DNA from: a virus
Length of the DNA stretch: 64,000 bases
Virus record (IMG/VR): IMGVR_UViG_3300043466_001742
Coordinates: 1-64,000 of that record
Reading direction: 5' to 3' (one strand)
A model generated the notes under the pieces. That model was given only the letters and a program-made list of their open reading frames with translations, had not been told where the DNA came from and searched no databases. This document shows positions 55,688-63,067 of this stretch, in pieces (within the stretch, counting starts at the first letter, position 1; each line of letters starts with the position of its first letter). A program made the position numbers and the translations under genes.

Positions 55688-55829
55688 AGCTGACGAAAAA
55701 GAACTTCATAGGGAAAAAATGGAGTTCATATCACAAATTAAAAACCTAAAAAAAGAAGAGATAATCCCAACTGAAAAAGAAAAAATGTCCTTATGGCAAA
55801 GAATGAAGAAAGTATTGTTGGGGATTTAG
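55641..55829 (+). CDS. Small helical protein
   Basis: 62 residues from the ATG at 55641 (MTDKEKNLQWLKNEIEADEK); an ATG at 55626 is also in frame. Charged helix with a basic end. Overlaps genes on both sides, so translational coupling is likely. Confidence 0.52.
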   Translation: MTDKEKNLQWLKNEIEADEKELHREKMEFISQIKNLKKEEIIPTEKEKMSLWQRMKKVLLGI

Positions 55830-56110
55830 AAAAATTAGCACTAATTACCGATGGAATGCAAAACATTTTTCCAGATGGTGTTGGTGCTATTGTTTTTGAA
55901 TTAAGACCACACGATTTTTATAGAGTTAAAAATTATTTTAAACAATTAAAAACTGATGGAAGTAGGTTTAAAATTGATATATCGGGTGTTGAGGTAATTT
56001 TTATTCTTGAAGGGACTATTGAAGAAAAAATAGAAGATGAACCTATTATTGAAAAAAAATCGTTCTGGTCTCAAATTTTAACAAAATTTAATCGTAAAAG
56101 TAAGTCGTAG
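55793..56110 (+). CDS. Hypothetical protein
   Basis: 105 residues, mixed alpha/beta, with a basic C-terminus (KFNRKSKS). Starts 37 nt before the previous stop and overlaps the convergent gene on - by 23 nt. Unrecognised. Confidence 0.6.
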   Translation: MAKNEESIVGDLEKLALITDGMQNIFPDGVGAIVFELRPHDFYRVKNYFKQLKTDGSRFKIDISGVEVIFILEGTIEEKIEDEPIIEKKSFWSQILTKFNRKSKS

Positions 56111-56720
56111 AGTTTCTATAAAGGGTTGATTTTGAAAAACCCTTCTGCTCCAGTGTTGAGTATAAATATCTTTTTTGATCCTTAGTTGTTTCTGGAACCA
56201 CAATACAATCACTCCTCCTATTTTTATATAAAACATCAGAAAGTATATTTAAAAATCTGTTAGATTCTGGTTCACACTTTAATGAAAATAAGTTATAATT
56301 ATCGTCTTCCTGAACAACAATTTTATTATTTAGACTTGATATGAATTTTAATCCACCACCTTTGAGGTATTGATTGTAGAATTTTTTAAAACTTATTTTT
56401 TTATTTGATTGAAGATCAAAAAGAAATTCCTCAACCTTATAGTCAGAAACTTTTGATAATTTATAATCTGGATCATCAAGTTCTATTTTTAATTGTCTTC
56501 CCAGACTATCTTTTTTATAAAAAATTGTAAAATCGTTAGAATCCTTTTCAAGCAACCCAACCTCAAAAAAAACACTTTTACCGTTTTCGACTCTTTTATC
56601 AAAAATAACATCATTGTTTGTTAGACCGGTAAAATATGAATTGGCTCGTTTAAATGTTTTAAATTTCTTTAAAATCTTTTTTCTTTCTTTATTTTTGAAT
56701 AAAACTATTAGATATTTCAT
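56088..56720 (-). CDS. Hypothetical protein
   Basis: 210 residues, basic, alpha/beta, unrecognised. Single minus-strand gene between + strand genes; its end overlaps the preceding + gene. Confidence 0.65.
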   Translation of the reverse strand: MKYLIVLFKNKERKKILKKFKTFKRANSYFTGLTNNDVIFDKRVENGKSVFFEVGLLEKDSNDFTIFYKKDSLGRQLKIELDDPDYKLSKVSDYKVEEFLFDLQSNKKISFKKFYNQYLKGGGLKFISSLNNKIVVQEDDNYNLFSLKCEPESNRFLNILSDVLYKNRRSDCIVVPETTKDQKRYLYSTLEQKGFSKSTLYRNSTTYFYD

Positions 56721-56765
56721 AAAAATATTCCTATAATTAAAAAGTATATTAAAAACATTAGATAA

Positions 56766-57707
56766 ATGAATGGTGAAACATATTACGACATTTTAGGTGT
56801 TGCTGAAACCGCGACACAAGACGACATAAAAAAAGCATATAGAAAACTTGCAAAAGAAAATCATCCAGATAAAGGTGGAAATGAGGATGTTTTTAAAAAG
56901 ATTTCTGCGGCCTATGATACTATTGGTGATGAACAAAAAAGACAACAATATGATATGGAAAGAAAGAATCCATTTGCCGGTATGGGTGGTGGTTTCGGTT
57001 CTTCAATGAGTGACTTATTTAATAGTGTTTTTGGTGCTGGAAGACAACAAAGACAACAACCAAGAACTCACACAACAAATCTTACAATATCTATTGGTGC
57101 TGTAGAATCTTTTTTGGGTAAAACTAAAACAATCACATATCAAAGAAAAACAGTGTGTGAACCTTGTAACGGTAGTGGGGGTGATAGTCAAACTTGTTCA
57201 ACCTGCCACGGACAAGGTCAGGTCGTAAGACAAGTCGGATCAAATATGTTTATACAAATGGTTCAAATGCAATGTCCAACCTGTATGGGTTCTGGAAAAA
57301 TAATGATAAACGCTTGCCATTCCTGTGGTGGTCAAGGAACAAAAGATGAAATTAAAAATGTTGATATTAAATTACCACATGGGGCTGATGACGGTCAGTT
57401 TTTAAGATTACAAGGACAAGGTGATTTTAGAAACGGAATTTTTGGTGATTTAATTTTGAGAATACAAGTGGATAAAGAAAATAACTTTGAAAAATTCGGA
57501 AACCATTTAGTTTATAATTGTTATTTTACACTTAAAGATCTGGAAAAGGATAGTTTTGAAATCCCACATCCGGACGGATCAATGACAATCAAGTTTCCAA
57601 AGAATATTGACACATCAAAACCTTTAAGAGTTAAAGGAAAGGGATTTAGAATTGAAAATGGGGGTGATTTAATGATAAATCAATTTTTGAGATACGAAAG
57701 AAATTAG
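56766..57707 (+). CDS. dnaJ: DnaJ-type chaperone
   Basis: 313 residues. J domain with His33-Pro34-Asp35 (ENHPDKGG), a Gly/Phe-rich linker, four CxxCxGxG zinc motifs (CEPCNGSG, CSTCHGQG, CPTCMGSG, CHSCGGQG) and a C-terminal substrate domain. Co-chaperone of DnaK; in phages it can aid virion assembly or replication complexes. Shorter than bacterial DnaJ (about 375). Its stop overlaps the stop of a small convergent gene. Confidence 0.9.
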   Translation: MNGETYYDILGVAETATQDDIKKAYRKLAKENHPDKGGNEDVFKKISAAYDTIGDEQKRQQYDMERKNPFAGMGGGFGSSMSDLFNSVFGAGRQQRQQPRTHTTNLTISIGAVESFLGKTKTITYQRKTVCEPCNGSGGDSQTCSTCHGQGQVVRQVGSNMFIQMVQMQCPTCMGSGKIMINACHSCGGQGTKDEIKNVDIKLPHGADDGQFLRLQGQGDFRNGIFGDLILRIQVDKENNFEKFGNHLVYNCYFTLKDLEKDSFEIPHPDGSMTIKFPKNIDTSKPLRVKGKGFRIENGGDLMINQFLRYERN

Positions 57708-57865
57708 AAAAAAGACATAATATCTTTTACTAACGCTATTCCACCATATATTGATAAAACAAACATTACAATACCAAAACCAATTAAAAAATTTTGTGTT
57801 CTTTTAACACCCTTGTCAGTTTTACAAGATTGACACCCTACTTTTGTTGCTTCTTTATTTTCCAT
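57704..57865 (-). CDS. Small membrane protein with CxxC
   Basis: 53 residues (MENKEATKVGCQSCKTDKGV...). One hydrophobic helix (about 26-46) follows a CQSC motif. Its stop overlaps the dnaJ stop; the start lies 3 nt after the stop of the next minus gene. Unknown function. Confidence 0.6.
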   Translation of the reverse strand: MENKEATKVGCQSCKTDKGVKRTQNFLIGFGIVMFVLSIYGGIALVKDIMSFF

Positions 57866-57868
57866 ATT

Positions 57869-58021
57869 TTAATTATAATAAATAATTATATCACCTCTTA
57901 CGATTTTAGTAAAGTAATTAAAACTTAATTCTTCTCTAATTAAAATGTCTTCATTTTTTGTGACAATAATTTCTTCAACACCAGCTCTTCCACTTTTATA
58001 TAACTCCACCGAAAAACTCAT
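57869..58021 (-). CDS. Small protein related to the C-terminus of the 48823 product
   Basis: 50 residues. Its C-terminal half (IREELSFNYFTKIVRGDIII) aligns by eye with VVEEFVNLKSFTKFVKGNII of the 163-residue protein at 48823. It reads first in a two-gene minus unit. The region 58022-58144 is otherwise noncoding and holds a late-type box. Confidence 0.58.
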   Translation of the reverse strand: MSFSVELYKSGRAGVEEIIVTKNEDILIREELSFNYFTKIVRGDIIIYYN

Positions 58022-58123
58022 AAATCTTTAGTTTTTAGGTAGTTCACATTTATCAAATAAATAATTAATTTTTTTTAAATTGACATATAAATAATAAATA
58101 GTTATTTTTTTACTTGGTTATAA

Positions 58124-58137
58124 TATTTATAGTAAAA
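58124..58137 (+). promoter_or_regulatory. Putative late promoter box TATTTATAGTAAAA
   Basis: Begins 21 nt before the ATG at 58145; one change from the 8764 and 52994 boxes. Confidence 0.48.
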
Positions 58138-58144
58138 ACAAATT

Positions 58145-60100
58145 ATGGAATTAATCAACCTATTATCAAAAGTAGTTAAGGAGAACGCTAACACTAAAAA
58201 AATTCTATTGGAATACCCAGAATCCACAATTAAAAAGTTAGTAGATAAATTTTCTAAAGAGACTCAAGATTCTGAAGAAATGATAAGAAAAAATATTGCC
58301 GACTTTGAAAGATTTAAAAGTGCGTTTGCAAATGAGGACAAAGACATTTTTAAACATACATACGAAAAACTTAAAAAACTTATTGAAGATAAGGCAACAA
58401 AACAAAAAAGTAAAAAGAATCTTGAAGATATGGTTCAAGACTATATCCAAAAATATAAAGGAACCGATTTACAATTAGCAAAAACAAATATCAAGAAGTT
58501 TTTTGAAATTAAAACACAATTACCACAATTAAAAGAATTTAAGAAAGAAGTTACAACTTATACTCCGGCAGAATTAAATTCTTTGGTTGAAAGATACTTT
58601 TCAAAATTTAATAACCAAGGTGTCAATGAACTTATTGTTGCTATCGCACAAAAATTCCACGATCAATTACCGGAAGAAGATGTTATGACAGTAATTTTAC
58701 CGAGAGCAAAAAGATTTGTAAAACACTACAACTTATTTCCAATCAATATGAAGTTAAGTGCGTTTATGACATTTGATGAATTTGAACATGCTGTTGATGG
58801 TTATACACCAATGGAAGAAAGTGAGTATGATGTTCCTGAAGTTGACACAAGCGATGTTGATATTGCATATGAGGATGATAATGTATTAATCTTTGCACCA
58901 GATCAAAAACATAAATGTATTAACATTAGAAAGAAATTTGCACCAGATAGAAGATGGTGTACATCTTGGGAGGGTGCTTCAAATTACTATTACAATTATA
59001 GATTAAACCAAAATCTTACACTTTATTATATCATCAACAAAAATTTACCAGAATCAGATTTAAATTACGCTTCAGTTATTCTTGTTGATAAGTGGGGTGA
59101 AAAGAGGTTAGCTGATGGTTCTAATTCTGGAAGATATGCCGGATCCACTGTTATTCCTTGGAGTGAGATTTTAAGTAAAATTCCGGTTCTTAAAGATAAA
59201 GAAAAATATTTGGAAGGAAAACCATTTACTGATGAGGATCAAGCTAAAATGCAAAAATATAAGTCTTATAATTTAAAAACTACAGATCCTATAACTGAAC
59301 TTGGTGGTTACCAAGAAGTTGAAATGTGGTTAGAATTAAGAAGTCCAGATTTAAAATCAACACAAAATGGGGATGAAATATTTAAGAATCTTCCAGAAGA
59401 AATGCAAAAGAAATACATTGGACTTGGAAATGAGTTAAGTGCTGGAATGGTTAGAGTCCTTACACCAAGTGCTATGTCATATTATGTGTCAAAGAAAAAA
59501 GAAAAATTGCTTACAAAATCCTTGAAAGATTTAAGTGAAAATGATATGGAAGTTATTATGAGTAGAGAAATGAGACCATATTTAAAAAGTTTGAAAGCAA
59601 AATACAAAAAAGAAATTGAAAATTTTAACACAGGGTTTATTCAAATCATTTATCCAAGTGACCCAAATGCGAAATATGCCAGAATGTTTGGATTTAGAGA
59701 AGTTTTTGATTTAATACCGGAAAATACAACAATGCTTACAATAGAAAATAAATCAAAGGATGAGATTTATATTGAACTCCCTGAAACGATTGGTAGGCTT
59801 AAAAATTTATATACACTTTCTGTTACTAATATTGTTAAATCAATTCCTGAAGAAATTGGTGAATGTAAAGAATTATCTTTCTTGAATATAACAAATTGTC
59901 GTGAATTAAAAACACTACCTGTGACACTACTTAATTGTCCTTGTTTGACCTTTATATCAAAAAGAAATTCTGGTTTGGATATTAAGAATGTGCCAGAAGA
60001 ATTGGCACAATATTTAATTGTTGGTGATGAGTTGTGGTCACCAAACTTCCCAGATTATATTACCGATCAATGTGTTAGTGAAGGACCAACTGATTTTTAA
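58145..60100 (+). CDS. Leucine-rich-repeat protein, probably virion-associated
   Basis: 651 residues. The N-terminus MELINLLSKVVKENAN is a short amphipathic helix of the shared type. The middle contains RRWCTSWEGASNYYYNY and ADGSNSGRYAGS, a conserved-looking domain I cannot name. Residues about 540-625 form LRRs (LPETIGRLKNLYTLSV, IPEEIGECKELSFLNI). A packaged protein delivered with DNA, or one that binds a partner through the LRRs, is possible. Confidence 0.68.
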   Translation: MELINLLSKVVKENANTKKILLEYPESTIKKLVDKFSKETQDSEEMIRKNIADFERFKSAFANEDKDIFKHTYEKLKKLIEDKATKQKSKKNLEDMVQDYIQKYKGTDLQLAKTNIKKFFEIKTQLPQLKEFKKEVTTYTPAELNSLVERYFSKFNNQGVNELIVAIAQKFHDQLPEEDVMTVILPRAKRFVKHYNLFPINMKLSAFMTFDEFEHAVDGYTPMEESEYDVPEVDTSDVDIAYEDDNVLIFAPDQKHKCINIRKKFAPDRRWCTSWEGASNYYYNYRLNQNLTLYYIINKNLPESDLNYASVILVDKWGEKRLADGSNSGRYAGSTVIPWSEILSKIPVLKDKEKYLEGKPFTDEDQAKMQKYKSYNLKTTDPITELGGYQEVEMWLELRSPDLKSTQNGDEIFKNLPEEMQKKYIGLGNELSAGMVRVLTPSAMSYYVSKKKEKLLTKSLKDLSENDMEVIMSREMRPYLKSLKAKYKKEIENFNTGFIQIIYPSDPNAKYARMFGFREVFDLIPENTTMLTIENKSKDEIYIELPETIGRLKNLYTLSVTNIVKSIPEEIGECKELSFLNITNCRELKTLPVTLLNCPCLTFISKRNSGLDIKNVPEELAQYLIVGDELWSPNFPDYITDQCVSEGPTDF

Positions 60101-60103
60101 TTT

Positions 60104-60394
60104 ATGAAAAATATTGATGTAGAAATTTACATTTCAAATTTAATTTCTTTTTTTGAAAACAACCCAAATGATTTAATTGATCTTATTGGGTCACTACAAA
60201 AGGATGAGTTTTATCAAAAATTGAGACAAAGGAGCGAATTAAATTTTAAAGAAGGAAAAGATTTTATTTTGTCAAGAGAACAAATTATTGATATTGTTCT
60301 TGAACTAAAAATACCAGAAATTGTATCAGACAAAAAAATAGATTTAGATAAGATTATACACAAGACAAAGTTTGGTGACATTATTTTAAATTAA
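60104..60394 (+). CDS. Conserved-looking hypothetical protein
   Basis: 96 residues (YISNLISFFENNPNDLIDLI ...). The pattern SFF-x-x-NPNDL is one I associate with small uncharacterised proteins of T4-like phages. It lies 4 nt after the LRR gene. No function known. Confidence 0.62.
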   Translation: MKNIDVEIYISNLISFFENNPNDLIDLIGSLQKDEFYQKLRQRSELNFKEGKDFILSREQIIDIVLELKIPEIVSDKKIDLDKIIHKTKFGDIILN

Positions 60395-60406
60395 TTTCAA
60401 AAAATA

Positions 60407-60437
60407 TTTGGAGATTAAAAAAATGTTTGTATCTTTG
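60407..60437 (+). promoter_or_regulatory. Host-type promoter TTTG-N19-TATCTTTG
   Basis: TTTG at 60407-60410 and TATCTTTG at 60430-60437, spacing 19. Ahead of the 37-residue peptide gene. Confidence 0.75.
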
Positions 60438-60476
60438 TTAAACAATAATTGATACTAACACTTAAAAAATATAAAA

Positions 60477-60590
60477 ATGAAAACTGTAGAAATAACAATA
60501 CAAGAAATCTGGGCAGCAACGAGACCAATTGTTCAAAAGAGTAAGAAACAATATTCTCGTAAAGAGAAACATAAAAACAAATCCTACTAA
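60477..60590 (+). CDS. Basic 37-residue peptide with its own promoter and terminator
   Basis: MKTVEITIQEIWAATRPIVQ followed by a Lys/Arg/Tyr-rich tail. Flanked by a consensus host promoter and a strong terminator, so it is a stand-alone early gene. Size and charge fit a host-takeover peptide that binds RNA polymerase, ribosome or DNA, but there is no direct evidence. Confidence 0.62.
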   Translation: MKTVEITIQEIWAATRPIVQKSKKQYSRKEKHKNKSY

Positions 60591-60604
60591 AATATGTAGG
60601 TTAA

Positions 60605-60631
60605 AGTGGTGACTTTCTCACCACTTTTTTT
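60605..60631 (+). terminator. Rho-independent terminator
   Basis: AGTGGTGA (60605-60612) pairs perfectly with TCACCACT (60618-60625), followed by T6. Confidence 0.88.
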
Positions 60632-60643
60632 ATTTTTAGTTAT

Positions 60644-60991
60644 ATGGAAAAAAAATACTTTAAAAAGGAAGATATTTTTATTGAAGAATTAACTAAAAAA
60701 AACGGAAACATATATAGTTCAGTTTTAATTGAAACACCAAATTTAGTTCCAAACGATTTAATTAGTAGAGATAATTTCACAACTGAATATCTGGATAGTG
60801 TTTGGTTCCAGACAGAAAAAAAAATGTTTCACTTTGAAGGTATTTTTAAAAATAGATCAGATATTTATCTTTATCTATCTAGGTATGATGGTCAATCATA
60901 TCAATTAAAGATAATTTATGAAATTAGTAAGCTTGATGAGGTTACTCTTTTCATTAAACAATTAACTAAATTAAAACAAAATGGAAATTAG
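60644..60991 (+). CDS. Hypothetical protein
   Basis: 115 residues, alpha/beta, unrecognised. Starts 12 nt after the terminator T-run with no promoter consensus seen. Confidence 0.6.
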   Translation: MEKKYFKKEDIFIEELTKKNGNIYSSVLIETPNLVPNDLISRDNFTTEYLDSVWFQTEKKMFHFEGIFKNRSDIYLYLSRYDGQSYQLKIIYEISKLDEVTLFIKQLTKLKQNGN

Positions 60992-61003
60992 TCAATATGG
61001 TGA

Positions 61004-61017
61004 TATTTATAATAAAA
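61004..61017 (+). promoter_or_regulatory. Putative late promoter box TATTTATAATAAAA
   Basis: Identical to the boxes at 8764 and 52994; begins 21 nt before the GIY-YIG gene start. Confidence 0.48.
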
Positions 61018-61024
61018 CACCATT

Positions 61025-61687
61025 ATGACTAATCTTGGAAAAATATATAAAATAAAAAATTTAGTAAACCAAAAAGAATATGTTGGTTGTACTGTATCAA
61101 CACTAAAGAAAAGATTTGAAGAACATATTTTTAGGTGTACGAAAAGTGATTCTAACACAAAATTATGTAATTCGGTTAGAAAATATGGTTCTGATAAATT
61201 TATGATAGAATTAATTGAGGAATGTGAGTTGTCAAGTATTTATGAAAGAGAAAAATTTTACATTAATGAAATGAAAACATTTGATTCTGGACTAAACTCA
61301 ACAATTGGTGGTGAAGGTTGTTTAGGTTATAAACATAGTAAAGAAATTCGTGAAAAAATATCAAAATTGATAAAAGAAGGAAAATCACATAAAAATAAAA
61401 CATATGATGTTATATATGGTGAACGAAGTATTGAGGAGAAAAAAAATAGACAAGAATCTGTTAAGAAAAGTTGGGAAACTATGACGGAAGATGATAGAAA
61501 TGAAAGAGTTGAAAATATTAGAAAAGCAAGACAAAAAAATTCAAAATATGGTGTTGAGTTAATAAAAGAAGTTAAAGAAAAATTAAAAAATGGGATAAAA
61601 GTTCCTCAACTTATCAAGGAATACCCAAATATGAAAAGTCATATTCTTTATGACATAAAAAATAATAGAAGATGGAAAAACATTTAG
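61025..61687 (+). CDS. GIY-YIG homing endonuclease
   Basis: 220 residues. GKIYKIKN and KEYVGCT (residues 6-23) are the GIY-YIG motif, here IYK/YVG; a catalytic region with Arg (LKKRFEEH) and Glu (INEMKTFDSGLNST) follows. The C-terminus has nuclease-associated modular repeats (GYKHSKEIREKISKL) and a helix-turn-helix-like end. Free-standing, as in T4 Seg proteins, so likely a selfish element that cuts related phages lacking it. Confidence 0.82.
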   Translation: MTNLGKIYKIKNLVNQKEYVGCTVSTLKKRFEEHIFRCTKSDSNTKLCNSVRKYGSDKFMIELIEECELSSIYEREKFYINEMKTFDSGLNSTIGGEGCLGYKHSKEIREKISKLIKEGKSHKNKTYDVIYGERSIEEKKNRQESVKKSWETMTEDDRNERVENIRKARQKNSKYGVELIKEVKEKLKNGIKVPQLIKEYPNMKSHILYDIKNNRRWKNI

Positions 61688-61690
61688 ATT

Positions 61691-62005
61691 ATGGAAATTA
61701 CAAGTGTAGAATTACAAGAAAAAATTAAAAATGGTGAAAAAATTATTCTTAAATTGGGGGCGTCTTGGTGTCAACCTTGTTCAGTTTTAAACCCAATATT
61801 CGAAAAAGTCGCTAGTCAAAATACATCTGATGTTCAGATGTATACGATGGATGTAGATTTAAATAGAGAAGTTGCAATGTCTCTTGGTGTAAGGAGTGTA
61901 CCGACAATTAAAATTTTCAACGGTGGAGAACTTGTTGATACAAGAGTTGGTGTTTTAACAGAAGGACAAATAAATGGTTTAGTAACAGAGTTAATCAATG
62001 GATAA
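61691..62005 (+). CDS. Thioredoxin
   Basis: 104 residues with the active site ASWCQPCSVL (Cys27, Cys30) and the cis-Pro loop SVPTIKIF. Reduces disulfides; the natural electron donor for the class II ribonucleotide reductase at 6567. Overlaps the next gene by 8 nt. Confidence 0.85.
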   Translation: MEITSVELQEKIKNGEKIILKLGASWCQPCSVLNPIFEKVASQNTSDVQMYTMDVDLNREVAMSLGVRSVPTIKIFNGGELVDTRVGVLTEGQINGLVTELING

Positions 62006-62285
62006 GGTAGCCGTATTGTTCACAATGAAAGGATGTCCTTTTTGTGTTGAACTAAAAGAAATGTTAGAAAAAGAAGATATTTTTTTTGTTGATAGAGATA
62101 TTCACGAACACGAAGAAGAATATGATTTGTTTGTTGAATTAACTGGTAATGATTATATTCCGGCTTTTATGTTAATTGAAGCTCCAGAATCTGATGAACC
62201 AATAACAGAACTTTTCGCACCGGACAGAGATTTTGATGACATTAACGAAGGTTTTGAAATAATTAAAAATTTCTTAAATGATTAA
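61998..62285 (+). CDS. Glutaredoxin-like protein
   Basis: 95 residues with TMKGCPFCVEL (Cys13, Cys16) and YIPAFML as the cis-Pro loop. The long acidic helix after the active site is somewhat unlike classic glutaredoxin. Pairs with the thioredoxin gene. Confidence 0.78.
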   Translation: MDKVAVLFTMKGCPFCVELKEMLEKEDIFFVDRDIHEHEEEYDLFVELTGNDYIPAFMLIEAPESDEPITELFAPDRDFDDINEGFEIIKNFLND

Positions 62286-62287
62286 AA

Positions 62288-62320
62288 AAACCCCATCCTA
62301 AAAAGGTGGGGTTTCTTTTT
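62288..62320 (+). terminator. Bidirectional terminator between convergent genes
   Basis: AAACCCCA (62288-62295) pairs with TGGGGTTT (62307-62314), with a T-rich stretch on both strands. Confidence 0.8.
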
Positions 62321-63014
62321 AAAAGAATATTATATGTTCTAACATATCTTGTTTTACATATGGTTTTTCTTCATCTGGAAATAGTATATCTTGTAAAAGG
62401 TCATAATCCTTAATTCTCTCACTAAACTCTTCTAAATTAAAAGAAAATACATCAAGAACCAAAGACTTAATACCATCTATATTATATTTTGAATCCGCAA
62501 CAATTTTTATTTTAAAATCTTCATTTTCATTCATTTCTTTGGTAAAATAAAAATCTAAACGATTAACACCCATTGTATTGTATAAATGATTAAAAATGTA
62601 GTGTGAATAATACACCATAAGACGACCACAATTATGACTATATCCGTATGGAAACTCTGATGATGTTGAAAGTTCCATAATTGGTTCTGGTTCATCAACG
62701 AACACACTTTTATTTACATCAATCCAACCTTTCTCAATATTATTGATTTCTTGTCCATAACGAATAATATCAATTGTATTTATTTGGGTAATACCAACTT
62801 CATCTAAAATATCCTTGAACCACTCAAAAAAATCTGTTTTTATTTTTTCTAGATCTAAAATATCATTTGATGTTGTGTGACCGTGGATAACCATAAATGA
62901 TTCACAATCTGTAACCTGGATGATTGAATTTTCTTTTTTGTCTATTCTTGTAAGAATAAAATCGGCAAATAGATTTACAATACCTCTCCTTGAATTTTTG
63001 TTAATTTTTCTCAT
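62319..63014 (-). CDS. Hypothetical protein
   Basis: 231 residues, unrecognised. The middle part has YSHNCGRLMVYYSHYIF and the C-terminus is acidic. No membrane segment. Convergent with the glutaredoxin gene. Confidence 0.62.
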   Translation of the reverse strand: MRKINKNSRRGIVNLFADFILTRIDKKENSIIQVTDCESFMVIHGHTTSNDILDLEKIKTDFFEWFKDILDEVGITQINTIDIIRYGQEINNIEKGWIDVNKSVFVDEPEPIMELSTSSEFPYGYSHNCGRLMVYYSHYIFNHLYNTMGVNRLDFYFTKEMNENEDFKIKIVADSKYNIDGIKSLVLDVFSFNLEEFSERIKDYDLLQDILFPDEEKPYVKQDMLEHIIFF

Positions 63015-63067
63015 ATTCCATCATTTTTTATAATGAATATGATTTTTAATTAAAAATCTAAATAGTT

